Shown in pieces: positions 12,239 to 24,739 of a stretch of 64,000 nt of DNA; position 1 is the stretch's first letter; every line of letters begins with the position of its first letter. The stretch covers positions 505,001 through 569,000 of the forward strand of contig JACEEZ010006444.1 of NCBI GenBank assembly GCA_016584305.1, in the 5' to 3' direction. This stretch comes from Chionoecetes opilio. Its lineage: Eukaryota; Arthropoda; Malacostraca; Decapoda; Majidae. A program made the position numbers and the translations under genes. Below the pieces are notes generated by a model, which did no database searches, had not been told where the DNA came from, and worked only from the letters and a program-made list of their open reading frames with translations.

Positions 12239-12656
12239 AAAGAACGCATCCTAATTAAAAAACGGAAGTCAAACGATTGAGAAAAAACCTCCCTCACAAA
12301 AACCATCAGAAAACATCACCACACACACACAAAAAAAAACCTCAATACAAAGAACGCATCCTAATAAAAAAAAAGATCAAATATGAGAGGTAAAAAAAAA
12401 AAGAAAAAAAAAATAGGATATATATATATATATATATTTGAAATTCGTAACCTGTCGTTGGTAAGAAAGTAAAATGCTGTGGCCATGTTCTACCCGGGAT
12501 ACATAAAAAAGATATTTCCCTTTTTTCCACCCAAGGATATTCTGGTATTCGTGGCTTCCGGGCGTAACCAGTCCAAGGTAGAAAATGTACTGTTTTATGT
12601 TATACCGAGGATGACACGAAGACGCAGACATATTGATAAAGAGATAGAGATTCACT
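12233..12656. other. Array edge and unassigned sequence
   Basis: ACAAAGAACGCATCCTAAT occurs at about 12237-12255 and again at about 12349-12367, marking a duplicated array edge. (TA)n lies at 12419-12436. The rest is unassigned. Confidence 0.5.
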
Positions 12657-12720
12657 GATAGAGAGATAGATAGAGAGAGAGAGCGAGAGAGAGCGAGAGC
12701 GAGAGCGAGAGCGAGAGCGG

Positions 12721-12780
<60 letters not shown>

Positions 12781-12818
12781 AGGCATAAAGGACGAAAGAC
12801 TAACATAAACACACACAC

Positions 12819-12868
<50 letters not shown>

Positions 12869-12911
12869 CACACTCACACTCACACTCACACACACACACA
12901 CACACACACAT
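12657..12911. repeat. Compound (GA)n-(CA)n microsatellite
   Basis: GA with GAGC variants to 12780, a 30-bp spacer, then CA with CACTCA variants to 12911. The (CA)n abuts the retroelement that follows. Confidence 0.95.
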
Positions 12912-13507
12912 TGGCATTAGAGTGGCATTTCATTACATGGACAAATATATGATGAGAAAGATAATTACTACAATGATCCGACCAAAAATGAAATATGCTG
13001 CCATTGTATGGTCCCCATATAAAAAGAAGCATGTGAAAAAGTTGGAGAGGATACAGAGAATGGCAACAAAGATGGTACCAGAGCTAGAAGAACTTTATTA
13101 TAAGGAAAGGTTGAGGGAAATAAAGTTACCAACACTTGAGCAGAGAAGAGAAAGAGGAGACTTAATAACAATTTTTAAGCTGATAACTAAAATGGAAGAA
13201 ACAGACAATGAGAGACTACTGACTCGGAAGCAAAGAGAAGGTCGCTACACAAGAGGACATACAAAACGACTAGGAAAAGGGAGATGCCTGAACAACATAA
13301 AGAAGTATAGCTTCTCTCATAGAAATGTAGAAGTTTGGAATGGACTAAATGAGGAGGTGATATCGGCAAATAATGTGTACCAGTTGAAAGAAAGACTGGA
13401 TAAATGTAGATACGGAGACGGGACCACAAGAGTGTAGCTCAGGCCCTGTAAAACATAACTAGGTAAACACAACTAGGTAAATACCACTAGGTAAATACAC
13501 ACACACC
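12912..13507 (+). mobile_element. Non-LTR retrotransposon 3' fragment, family C
   Basis: This 5'-truncated element joins (CA)n directly at its left end. It contains the C-terminal part of ORF2 (12922-13437) and a 3' tail of three ACTAGGTAAATAC-like units (about 13459-13496), then runs into a further short ACACACAC stretch. The tail repeats are typical of CR1/L2-type 3' ends. Flanking CA on both sides suggests insertion in a CA microsatellite. Confidence 0.8.
12922..13437 (+). CDS. C-terminal fragment of a non-LTR reverse transcriptase ORF
   Basis: 171 codons open to a TAG stop. The protein carries motifs found downstream of the RT catalytic core in jockey/CR1-like ORF2 proteins: TMIRPKMKYAAIVWSP near residues 18-33, KKLERIQRMATKMVPEL near 39-55, and the terminal block RNVEVWNGLNEEVISA near residue 135 followed by LKERLDKC. 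The RT motifs upstream (including the YADD-type active site) are missing, so the fragment cannot work alone. No frameshift or internal stop is present, which suggests a fairly recent insertion. The Met at 12922 is simply the first ATG after the truncation. Family assignment is from motif memory; the clade is uncertain. Confidence 0.8.
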   Translation: MAFHYMDKYMMRKIITTMIRPKMKYAAIVWSPYKKKHVKKLERIQRMATKMVPELEELYYKERLREIKLPTLEQRRERGDLITIFKLITKMEETDNERLLTRKQREGRYTRGHTKRLGKGRCLNNIKKYSFSHRNVEVWNGLNEEVISANNVYQLKERLDKCRYGDGTTRV

Positions 13508-13804
13508 GTCTTTCTGGTATTAAGTTCATTCGTTTCTTTTCCTCCATACTACAAAAGCTGAGACATGACAGCCTGCTCTAGCCTCGAGACAGGGAAGCAA
13601 AGTCAAAGGCAAAGTGGAGTTCTTTCTGTGCTACATCGTGCTTGAGAGATCACATGCAGATGTCTTAACAGTGAAGGACACTCAGACGCTCTATGTTCAT
13701 CCTTTGATCCTCCAATGAAATAAGAAAGAAATAAGAAGCAGCAAGGAAACCAGAGGCAAACGGGGACCTTGAGATGAAAAGACTAGTTCCGCTCATGCTT
13801 TGTG
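13508..13804. other. Unassigned unique-looking sequence
   Basis: No gene or repeat recognised over about 300 bp. Confidence 0.5.
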
Positions 13805-14048
13805 TTAACCCCTAAAATACAATATTTGGAATCAAAACACAAAAAAATATAAAAAAACATCGCCACACACAAAAAAATATAAAAAAACATCGCCACACAC
13901 AAAAAAATAAAAAATAAATATCACCACACACAAAAAAATATAAAAAAAATATCACCACACACAAAAAAATATAAAAAAACATCGCCACACAAAAAAAAAA
14001 AAAAAAACATCGTGTTGAAATTTCAAAATTCCTTCATTTTAGGGCTAA
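13805..14048. mobile_element. Possible TTAA-ended MITE carrying minisatellite units
   Basis: TTAA-CCCCTAAAATA opens the segment and TTCATTTTAGGG-CTAA closes it, giving an imperfect inverted repeat inside TTAA-like flanks. The interior (about 13836-14013) is six copies of the ~28-bp unit of the 10785-12238 array. It ends 12 bp before a TTAA MITE (14061). The boundaries are my inference. Confidence 0.5.
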
Positions 14049-14060
14049 AAGATGTTTGTG

Positions 14061-14272
14061 TTAACCCCTTCACGCCCAGATCTTTCCTTGGCTACATGAA
14101 ATCGTCTGTTGTTAGCCATAAAATTACAAAAAAGTAACTTAATATACCAGTTTAGGTAGTGGAGAAGGATACTAAACAGGTCATGTCTATAAAATATTGG
14201 ATATATTCATGAAAATCGTCTAATGGTAGCTAAATTACAATGAAAATTACGTTCTGGGCCTCAAGGGGTTAA
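14061..14272 (+). mobile_element. TTAA MITE (family T), copy A
   Basis: Begins TTAACCCCTTCACGCCCAGA and ends TCTGGGCCTCAAGGGGTTAA-like, with TTAA at both ends and a CCCC-TTnAnGCCCAGA inverted repeat inside. The 212-bp interior includes GATACTAAACAGGTCAT. A TTAA target site with CCC-starting inverted repeats is the signature of piggyBac-type elements, so this is probably a piggyBac-derived non-autonomous element. Six other copies occur in the window. Confidence 0.85.
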
Positions 14273-14420
14273 CTATGAATGTGACTAATTTTAATGTGAA
14301 AATAACACTAAGGTGCCACAACGTTTCCCATATAAAGAAAAAATATATGGACACTTGATACTTTTGTTAATGACTGATTAGGGCAAATTTCTGGTCCATC
14401 AGTGATTTGCTATATTATGT

Positions 14421-14476
14421 AATTTCTTTTTATGCATTTTTGTGGACAATAAAATATCTATCTATCTATCTATTGA
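14421..14476 (+). mobile_element. Probable retroelement tail with (ATCT)n
   Basis: TTGTGGACAATAAAAT followed by five ATCT units resembles a LINE 3' end with a short tandem tail. No coding part is seen upstream. Confidence 0.35.
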
Positions 14477-14542
14477 GAACGTGCAAAGAATACCGAGAAC
14501 ATTATATTTCACAGCAATTATATGAATAGGAAAACTTATAAC

Positions 14543-14758
14543 TATAGTCTATTTTTTTTAACAAGGTGAAAAATCTTGACCCCTTGTTGCTTACTGACTG
14601 ATATTTGATGCCAGGAGAAGGGAATACTACGGTTCTTCTAAATTTCAGCTGTATTTTATCATAGTTAACCACATTATCAGGTAAACATAGGCCTAATTTT
14701 AAGCATGAGACCTTAGGATAGATATGAATTTTGGCCTTGTTAAAAAAAATAGACTATA
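14543..14758. mobile_element. TA-flanked MITE with perfect 24-bp TIR, family 4
   Basis: TATAGTCTATTTTTTTTAAC plus AAGG at the left end is exactly complementary to the right end (CCTT GTTAAAAAAAATAGAC TATA). The element is 216 bp and non-coding. The TATA ends are compatible with a TA target duplication (Tc1/mariner type). Confidence 0.85.
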
Positions 14759-14857
14759 CACGTCACAAGTGAAGGTATAATCACGACAACGCACTGAAAT
14801 GTTAGTGACTGAGGAGTGAAAAGTAGAATTCACTGCTGAGTAAAGAAATGTACAGTG

Positions 14858-15070
14858 TTAAACCCTTGAGGCCCAGAACGTAATTTCCATTGTAATTTGG
14901 CTACCATTAGACGATTTTTAATTAATATAAGCAATATTTTATAGATATGACCTGTTTAGTATCCTTGTCCACTAACTAATTAGGCATATTCAGTTATTTC
15001 TCGTAATTTTATGGCTCGACAACAGACGATTTGTTATAGCCAAGGAAAGATCTGGGCGTGAAGGGGTTAG
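14858..15070 (-). mobile_element. TTAA MITE (family T), copy B
   Basis: Inverted relative to copy A. TTAA at the left, TTAG at the right, interior ACCTGTTTAGTATCCTTGTC. The right TTAA has one substitution. Confidence 0.85.
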
Positions 15071-15474
15071 AAATGTCTTGAAAGGGTCAGTGAAATGGGG
15101 TGATGATAAATACAACACTGCGAGTGATGACAACGCTATGAACCACTCACAAGATGATGACACTCACTCTAAAAAAGAAGAACAAAACACAGAGCATGGA
15201 AATAATCAACGATGCAAATCCATTATGAATAGTGTTACCGCGTGTGGGGAAAATAATAATTAAAAACATGAATGGAAAGAACTTTAAAAAATATAATTGA
15301 AAACAAATCGATGTCATGTTTTTAAGCAAATACGGAGAATAGTACAATGAGGAAGAAGAGGAACAGTACAATAAGTTGTAATAAGAGGAACAGTACAATA
15401 AGCTGTAATAAGAAAAACAGTACAATAAGGAAGGTTCAAGTTACAATATCAAATGCAGAGTTCACGAGGACATT
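15071..15474. other. Unassigned sequence with a 27-bp triple repeat
   Basis: AGGAACAGTACAATAAGYTG units (27-bp period) start at about 15357, 15384 and 15411. The rest is unassigned. Confidence 0.6.
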
Positions 15475-16105
15475 TCCGCCTGAACAGTGGCAGTTAAGTG
15501 TCCTGTGGCGTCTGCATCCTTTTTTTTCTCCCTCCCAATTGCTTGCTCTCTACAGGGGCTTATCCGCCCATGTATGGAGTATGTCTCACATGTTTGGGGA
15601 GGATCCACTCATACAGCTCTCCTAAACAGGGTTGAGTCAAAAGCTTTTCGTCTCATCAACTCCTCTCCTCTGACTGACTGTCTTCAATCTTTAAATCACC
15701 GCCGCGATGTTGCTTCTCTTGCTCTCTTCTACCGTTATGTTCATGCTCACTGCTCTTCTGAACTTGCTAACTGCATGCCTCCCCCCCTCCCGCGGCCTCG
15801 CTGCACAAGACTTTCTACTCATTCCCATCCCTATTCTGTCCATCTTCCTAATGCAAGAGTTAATCAGTATCTTTACTCTTTCATCCCTTTCACTGGTAAA
15901 CTCTGGAACTCTCTTCCTGTTTCTATTTTTCCACTTTCCTATGACTTAAATCTTTTCAAAAGAGGAATAACAAGACACCTCCCGAACTAAATTGGCTCAC
16001 CCCTCTTTTTTATTTTATTCTCTTACTGTCTTCTTTATAGGGACTGGCAACTAAGCGGGCTTTGTGTTACCCATTTTTGTTGTGCCCTTGGCCAGTCCTT
16101 TGTGA

Positions 16106-16142
<37 letters not shown>
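15475..16142 (+). mobile_element. Non-LTR retrotransposon 3' fragment, family A copy 2
   Basis: The most complete copy of family A in the window: C-terminal ORF2 remnant, ~115-bp 3' UTR (GGGACTGGCAACTAAGCGGG, GGCCAGTCCTTTGTGATG) and an uninterrupted poly(A) tail of about 34 A at 16109-16142. The tail shows canonical target-primed insertion on the + strand. Copies 1 and 3 share the same 3' UTR. Confidence 0.9.
15500..15990 (+). pseudogene. Truncated, frameshifted ORF2 C-terminus (family A)
   Basis: Translation gives FFSPSQLLALYRG up to about 15558. After a one-base frame change it continues as IRPCMEYVSHVWGG, HTALLNRVESKAFRLINS, NHRRDVASLALFYRY, FIPFTGKLWNSLPVS and SYDLNLFKRGITRHLPN before TAA. 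These blocks are typical of the region downstream of the RT core in arthropod jockey-like LINEs. The RT catalytic motifs and everything upstream are absent, and the frameshift near 15560 breaks what remains, so it is a dead copy. Strand and stop agree with the adjacent poly(A) tail. The clade (jockey-like versus related) is from memory and not certain. Confidence 0.82.
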
Positions 16143-16144
<2 letters not shown>

Positions 16145-16320
16145 TACACCACGTGCCATGCAACCCGACGCGTACAGAGGCATCAGATTATGCCGCACGT
16201 GGAGGGGCAGAAGGACAGCGACACACCGAAGAGAAGGCTATGTGTAAAATATATAGATTACGGGAAGCAACACGTCAAAGAATGCACGACTCCTCCTCAC
16301 CTTACAGCAGAGAAACGGTG
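16143..16320. other. Unassigned sequence
   Basis: Nothing recognised. Confidence 0.4.
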
Positions 16321-16530
16321 TAAGAACATAAGAAAATAAGGAAGCTACAAGAGGTCGTGAGACCTACACGAGGTAGTTTCTGTTAGTTAATACTACCTAC
16401 ATCCACCTTTCATCCCCATCCATGAATTTATCTAGCCTCCCTTTAAAGCTCCCTAATGACTTCGCACTGACCACCTGACGACTGAGTCCATTCCAATTAT
16501 TTACAACCCTATTTGTGAACCAGTTGTGCA
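16321..16530 (-). mobile_element. Non-LTR retrotransposon 3' end, family B copy 2
   Basis: Read on the minus strand: FTNRVVNNWNGLSRQVVSAK then LGSFKGRLDKFMDGDERWM and a TAG stop, a 3' UTR, and a TTATTTTC/TTATGTTC tail ending at 16321. This is the longest copy of family B here, about 45 codons. WNGL...VVSA...FKGRLDKFM is the classic LINE ORF2 C-terminus. It is 5'-truncated and non-functional alone. Confidence 0.85.
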
Positions 16531-17050
16531 GTACATGGAGGAAGATGATGAAGAACACGCATATGAACAGCTAGATCAAGACGAAGGGGAATTTTAGGAG
16601 TAACAAGAACAGTCCCAGACACACACCTCCGCTAAGGCTGAGAAAATATTCCACTTGTTATAAAATACACGCAGAGAAAAGGTTTTTTAGATAAGGATTT
16701 GTTTTTATTCACAAAGCTGTTCATTCAGTGTATCTTTCTTTAACACCAGCTCGGCCTTTGAAACCTTGACCAGCGGCTATCAGCTTCTTTCTTTTTAGGT
16801 TCAAAGGTTGGTAAGTAATTTCACAGTATATAGAGATTATTCTATTTCGTTTAAAAATACAAATGTTTTATATATATATATATATATGCACAACGGATGA
16901 AGACTTGTTTCACCGTAGTGATGGAGAAGTCAAACATAAGTTAAAGTAATGCTTCTGAAAATTCCTTTATTTATAGAAACAAATTGTAAAGATACTGGCC
17001 TTTTTTTTTCTCTATTTTTTCACTTTTCCTTCTATCAGCATCTTATAATT
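16531..17050. other. Unassigned AT-rich sequence
   Basis: Short (TA)n at 16867-16886. No gene recognised. Confidence 0.5.
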
Positions 17051-17344
17051 ACTGCAAGCAGGGCATGTGGTTCGTTACGGTACGATACGAAATTACGGTA
17101 CGGTACGGTAATTTTAGGGCTAAAAGTACGGTTCGATATTACGGTTCGATATATTTCTTCAAGTTCGGTACGGTACGAAAGTTCGATTTTTATTTTCGTT
17201 CTTATATCGAACCATTTTCGTACCCAGCAGCATGGATGGTAGGCTACCATCCATACTGTCTATCTATTTTCATGTATGTCTATCTGTAAAAATCACTTGA
17301 CTTCACCCCAGCTCAGGGACCAGGGAGTCAGGGACTCAAGGAGC

Positions 17345-17502
17345 GGGAGTTGACCCCCCCATTAACACCAACGTGTGACCTCATTACCAGGGAGGAATTT
17401 TCCATCCGACGCCTGGGTGTTGACCTGGGGTCCTGGGACTCTTGGGGATAATGATTAATAGTTCAACAGGTCATGTGTCTAGTTCCTATCTACCTTAATA
17501 TA

Positions 17503-17593
<91 letters not shown>

Positions 17594-17594
17594 C

Positions 17595-17633
<39 letters not shown>

Positions 17634-18040
17634 CACCTCACTTCAACCTCGTTCATGGTCACTGGTGATGGAAGAGTGAGTGAGTGAGGGCGTGAGTAGG
17701 TGAGGGCGTGGGTGGGTGTGTGAGTGAAGGCGTGGGTGGATTCGTGAATAAGTGAGTGAGTGAGGGGTGTGGGTGGGTGAAGGAGTGAGTGAGGGAGTGA
17801 GTGGGTTGGAGGGGTGTTGAAGAAATGAGTGGGGGCGTGGATGGGTTAGTGAGTAAGAGAGGGAGTTTGTGAATGGGCGGGTAGGTGAATGATTGAGTGA
17901 GGGCGTGGCGTGGGTGGATGGGCGGGTAGGGGAATGAGAGTGAGCGAGATTTGACCCCATTAATTAACACCACCGTGTGACTTCATTAGCTAGGTAGAAT
18001 TTCTGCCCAGCTGCCTGGGTGTGGATGTGGCATGGGAATT
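17345..18040 (+). repeat. Diverged direct repeat with (TA)n and G/T-rich tract between copies
   Basis: TTGACCCC...ATTAACACCA(A/C)CGTGTGAC...GCCTGGGTGT occurs at about 17349-17432 and 17949-18035. Between the copies lie (TA)n at 17505-17630 and a GAGTGAGTGAGG/GGGTGGGTG tract at 17660-17945. Confidence 0.75.
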
Positions 18041-18153
18041 ATCCCTCAACCTCCTCAGGTCAAGGAGATAAGTAAGGTGGCGTGGGATTAAAGGAAGATA
18101 TTGTTGATGCCATCATGCTTTTACCATGCAATACATAAAATAAATGCACCCTA

Positions 18154-18154
<1 letters not shown>

Positions 18155-18235
<81 letters not shown>
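18155..18235. repeat. (TA)n microsatellite
   Basis: About 80 bp of perfect TA. Confidence 0.97.
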
Positions 18236-18238
<3 letters not shown>

Positions 18239-19124
18239 ATGCTTTGTAAGTCTCGGGTATAGGAGGTAACTATGAAATGTATGTAGTATATAGAGATAAA
18301 TGGGTAGAAGTTACTACCGTAGGTAACAGTAAAGTCGCCACCTGCAGTGATGTCGCCAGCCGCCAAATATTACGAATTATAGCATCACTGCTGATTTTTA
18401 TGTGCCACTGAAGATGATACACAGTAGTTTATATCATGACTGTATAATCTACCCTGTTTCAGCGTCGTTTTATGCTTTGTATCTGCAAGTATTGACGGTT
18501 TCAAATTTCGCTACGCGTTTTTTTTTCGGGCGACGACGACAGCGGTACGACACTCAGTAAATAAACACTAGATGGCGACTCTACTGTTGGTAGCCACTTT
18601 GTAGATATTTCTGTAATTTGTTCATTTATAGCCATACTATTACACAGATGAAGACACAAAATGACACAGACTCTCCAGATAGCCCCTTCTGACTTTCCTG
18701 AAATCATGGATGTAGAAATGTAAGTATTAACGCCACCACACGTCTGTAAACAGAAAAAAAAGTTGTCCTGGCGACTTAACTGTTATCTACGGTATATGTT
18801 ATATGTACCTGTAAAAGTATGTGTATATTAATCACAATGGAAAATGATTAGTAATTTTGTCAATTATTGATTTTCTTTACGAAAGTCAAATGTTTTTGGG
18901 TACGAAAAATAGTTAGAAATTACGGTACGGAAATTAATCGTACTAGTACGGTACGATACAAATATTCAGGTACGGAACGGAATTACGGTACTGTATTTAT
19001 CTGAGGTACGAATTACGAAAAATATTATCGTACCGCACCGTACTACATGCCCTGCCTGCACGTTGAGCTGTGTCATGTTTATTTTTTCCTTATTTTTCTC
19101 CCCTCTATTTTTTCGTCATAAATT

Positions 19125-19197
19125 AAGAACATAAGAACATAAAAAAATAAGGAAGCTACAAGAGGCCATGAAACCTACACGTGGTAGTTCCTGTTCC
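19125..19197 (-). mobile_element. Non-LTR retrotransposon 3' end, family B copy 3
   Basis: AAGAACATAAGAACAT tail and GGAAGCTACAAGAGGCC 3' UTR on the plus strand are the complement of the family B end. Only about 70 bp remain. Confidence 0.75.
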
Positions 19198-19284
19198 ACT
19201 CATTCCACACGAGCTTGTAAAAATATCTAAAACAAAAATAAAGATATGTATTATTGTAATAGACTTGTACATATTGAAATATAC

Positions 19285-19286
<2 letters not shown>

Positions 19287-19364
<78 letters not shown>

Positions 19365-19372
19365 ACACTGTA
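19287..19372. repeat. (CA)n microsatellite
   Basis: About 85 bp, almost perfect. Confidence 0.97.
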
Positions 19373-19799
19373 TAATGTCTTTGTATAACCAGGCTCAATT
19401 AATACATAGCACGATGGCATGAACTAGTCCCACACTCATTCAAGAATTATACAATATGTACATAGTAGGGGAGAGGGAAAGGAGGGGAAAAATTGAAACC
19501 TTAACTGAGTTTAAGCGGAGGGAGCACCTGTTTGTGGATGTGACAACAGAGGTCACTTTAAACCAGTTTTGTTTTCATCGTAAGAATGCAGATGAAATAT
19601 TAATTCATTCGCCAGTACTGCAGAACAATAAAATAAAAACAAAAACTATCAATTAATTTCCCAGTCCTACTAAAGAAAGAAAAACAAAAAACTTAAAATG
19701 ATAATAAACAAAAACCAAAATCTGTCAGCAATAATGTCAGGAGTGAAAAAATCATCAACTTGAAAAACGACATATTTTTGAAGTATTCCTTACAATTTC
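19373..19799. other. Unassigned sequence
   Basis: A 66-codon ORF at 19456-19656 has no recognisable motif. It is probably chance. Confidence 0.45.
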
Positions 19800-19820
19800 A
19801 ACAACAACAACAACAACAAC

Positions 19821-19853
<33 letters not shown>

Positions 19854-19883
19854 CAACAACACAACAACAACAACAACAACAAC
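19800..19883. repeat. (CAA)n microsatellite
   Basis: CAA triplets with two phase slips (ACACAA). Confidence 0.95.
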
Positions 19884-20040
19884 ATCAGCAAATATTCCGT
19901 GATCTAAGTTTCCCGACGTATCAAATAGAAAAACCCGATTCTGACAACACACTTTCGTAGGTGTTCTATCAAAACAAACGAAGATAGAAAAAACCAGAAC
20001 AGAAGAAATACTTATAAAATGTGTGTAGGGTCATTTAGAA

Positions 20041-20073
<33 letters not shown>

Positions 20074-20118
20074 GGAGAGGAGGAAGAGGAAGAAGAGGAA
20101 GAAGAAGGAGGAGACGCA
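20041..20118. repeat. (GAT)n then GAA/GGA-rich tract
   Basis: About ten GAT units followed by purine-rich GAAGAGGAA sequence. Confidence 0.9.
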
Positions 20119-20194
20119 GAAGATTAATTAACAAGAAAAGTACAATCTCTCCTTCACTACATGCACCACACGCTTCCTGAGGGAATGAAGGAGC

Positions 20195-20845
20195 TTTTTT
20201 TTGTCATTTAGAAACATTTAGAAGAAAAAACGAGAGTAGAGAGAACGTATGTAGCAAGAACGAGCTGGGTTGTGAATGAAAGCTTTTTTTTGTCATTTAG
20301 AAGAAAACGAGCATACAGAGAACGTATGTAGCAAGAACGAGCTGGGTTGTGAATGAAAGCTTTTTTTTGTCATTCAGAAGAAAAAAAACGAGCGTACAGA
20401 GAACGTATGTAGCAAGAACGAGCTGGGTTGTGAATGAAAGCTTTTTTTTGTCATTCAGAAGAAAAAAAACGAGCGTACAGAGAACGTATGTAGCAAGAAC
20501 GAGCTGGGTTGTGAATGAGAGAGCTTTTTTTTATCATTCAGAAGAAGAAAAAAGGAGCGTACATAGAACGTATGTAGCAAGAACGAGCTGGGTTGTGAAT
20601 GAAGGACCTTTTTTTTTGTCATTTAGAAGAAAAAAACGAGCGTACAGAGAACGTATGTAGCAAGAACGAGCTGGGTTGTGAATGAGAGCTTTTTTTTATC
20701 ATTCAGAAGAAGAAAAAAGGAGCGTACATAGAACGTATGTAGCAAGAACGAGCTGGGTTGTGAATGAGAGCTTTTTTTTTCATTTAGAAGAAAAAACAAG
20801 TAGAGAGAACGTATGAAGAGAGAACTAACTGGGTTGTCGTCACTT
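20195..20845 (+). repeat. ~82-bp minisatellite, about eight copies
   Basis: GTAGCAAGAACGAGCTGGGT recurs at 20251, 20328, 20409, 20490, 20574, 20657 and 20739, i.e. a 77-84 bp period, with a degenerate last unit near 20811. Each unit has a T8-9 run and GTCATTTAGAAGAAAA. Period changes come mainly from the T and A runs. The reading frame across three units is a by-product. Confidence 0.95.
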
Positions 20846-21224
20846 CACACGGGGCGGCAACAAAACCCCTCTCCCTATCTCTCTCTGCACCTCTCCTATT
20901 ATAGAAACACAAACACACTTCTCTGACGCCGAGGCAACACAAATCCGCCTTTCCAGCTGGAGGACCGAAAACACACGCCGTAAATAAAGGGAGAGCGAGG
21001 CCAACACTATCAACAAAGCTAGTCAAGGGATGCACTCGCCTTCAACATGACGGTAACATGTAACAAGGGGATTACCTCTCCATGTTAACCTTCATGACGA
21101 CTTACTGACGTGAATGTGCATGAATGACTCACTAGAAATGCATACAGGACGCGGGTTTGATGTCAAGGTGATCACAAAGGCATATAAGGCAACGAAAGAC
21201 CCCCTACCAAGGGAAGAATACAGA

Positions 21225-21225
<1 letters not shown>
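20846..21225. other. Unassigned sequence
   Basis: No gene or repeat recognised. Confidence 0.45.
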
Positions 21226-23317
<2,092 letters not shown>

Positions 23318-23383
23318 ATCATGAGTAATATCTTTGTAATGAGTAATATGAGTTTAATTGGGAAGTATGTTTTGCTGCAGCCT

Positions 23384-23735
23384 TAGTAATATGTATATAC
23401 ATGTTTATGTATGTGTATATAAAAAAAAATATATAAAAACAAACAAACAAAAACAACAACAACAGTGATAATGTATATTAAGTATGTGGTGTATATGTAT
23501 TTGTGCGTGATGTATATGTATATATGTGTGTGTATGTATGTGTATGTGAATGTATGTATATGTATGTATATGTGTGTATTTGTATGCGTATGTGTGTATG
23601 TGTATGTATGTATACGTGCATATGTATGTGTATGTGTATGTGTACGTGCGCGTACGTGTATATGTGTTTGTATGTATATATTTGTATATGTGTTTGTGTG
23701 TATGGTTTGGGTTTTTGATTATGTGAATATGCGTA
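23384..23735. repeat. TGTATG-rich degenerate microsatellite
   Basis: Alternating TGTATG, TGTGTG and TATATG units over about 350 bp inside the 3' UTR of the family D element. Confidence 0.85.
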
Positions 23736-23975
23736 TACGATACTTCTAACTCTTTATGAAAAACCAGATATGAGTTTACAGTATGAATAGGTACGTATGT
23801 ATTATATTAGCTTATGTGCCCTAGGTAATTATTGAAATTTACGTAGATTATTTTTGGGAGCTCTTTAAAAATGTTTACATTAAAAGAGCTCTGCCTTGAT
23901 ATTTGTAATATGTTAATTTTCTTCGGGTTAAAGATGGGCAAATAAACATTTTTGACTTTGACTTTGACTTTGACT

Positions 23976-24055
<80 letters not shown>

Positions 24056-24090
24056 AGAGAGAGAGAGAGAGAGGGGGGGGGGGGTAAAGG
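23976..24090. repeat. (GA)n tract at the right edge of a retroelement
   Basis: About 95 bp of GA beginning right after the TTTGACTT tail, ending in a 10-G run. Confidence 0.97.
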
Positions 24091-24163
24091 AGGAGAGAGC
24101 AGAAGCGGCCAGCCAGCCAGGCACACACACCACCCTGTCTTCAGAAACTTCAAGGCTCCTTAC

Positions 24164-24303
24164 CTGCACACCGCGCGCTGCTCCCACCGCGCCGCCGCCG
24201 CCACCACACCACGCACCGCCCCGCTCCTTGTTTCTTGGAGAACTTATGCACTGCTCGCAACACTAAGTAATAACAAACTATTACCACGCGTACACTGATC
24301 ACC
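24164..24303 (-). other. Candidate untranslated first exon with CAG|GTAAG donor
   Basis: On the minus strand a CpG-rich stretch (GGCGGCGGCGGCGCGG, GCGCGCGGTGTG) ends in CAG|GTAAGG at 24164/24163, a perfect metazoan 5' splice site. An arthropod initiator-like TCAGT lies at about 24298-24294. An ATG further upstream (24386) would read through the donor and is not convincing. No downstream exon was found, so this is inference from composition plus donor only. Confidence 0.3.
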
Positions 24304-24390
24304 CCCGCGGCTGTCACATGGCTGCGGCGGTGGCTATGTGAGGACATCGCCGCCAGGGTACGCCAGAGGTAGCTACGTGATGCCACACTG

Positions 24391-24739
24391 CCCCACTGAC
24401 CCGGTTATTGCAATTTTCTTATGATATACAGTACATTGCATTCGCTTCAGTATCATTCACGTATACGAATCATATGAGTGCTCTGATAAAAAAGAAAGAG
24501 CAGTGATCGTTTACTACGTGTCACTTTATATTGTGTACGAAATTCACGTCTCATGATCTCTGCCAACTATTCTGCTTCGAAAATGTCTCGAACCACTATC
24601 GAAACAATGCTCAAAATGGTCTGAAGCTGCAGGAATAACACAGAATCATATACGAGTCCTTAATAAGAGATGAAATGCGGTAAAGACATAGCAAACTGGG
24701 TTTTGAACATTCACTTGGTACTGGAAACTTCTGGGTGAG
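24391..24739. other. Unassigned sequence
   Basis: No gene or repeat recognised. Confidence 0.45.

Larger units (their letters stand above)
17059..19054. mobile_element. ~2.0-kb hAT-like non-autonomous transposon
   Basis: Starts CAGGGCATGTGGTTCGTTAC and ends with the complement of CAGGGCATGTAGTACGG. Flanking octamers ACTGCAAG (17051-17058) and CCTGCACG (19055-19062) match at 6 of 8 positions, which fits an 8-bp hAT target duplication. Both subterminal regions (17075-17225, 18890-19045) are packed with ACGGTACGG/GGTACGAT motifs, like hAT transposase-binding repeats. No transposase ORF is visible inside. The interior holds (TA)n tracts, a GTGA-rich tract and an internal direct repeat. Confidence 0.78.
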
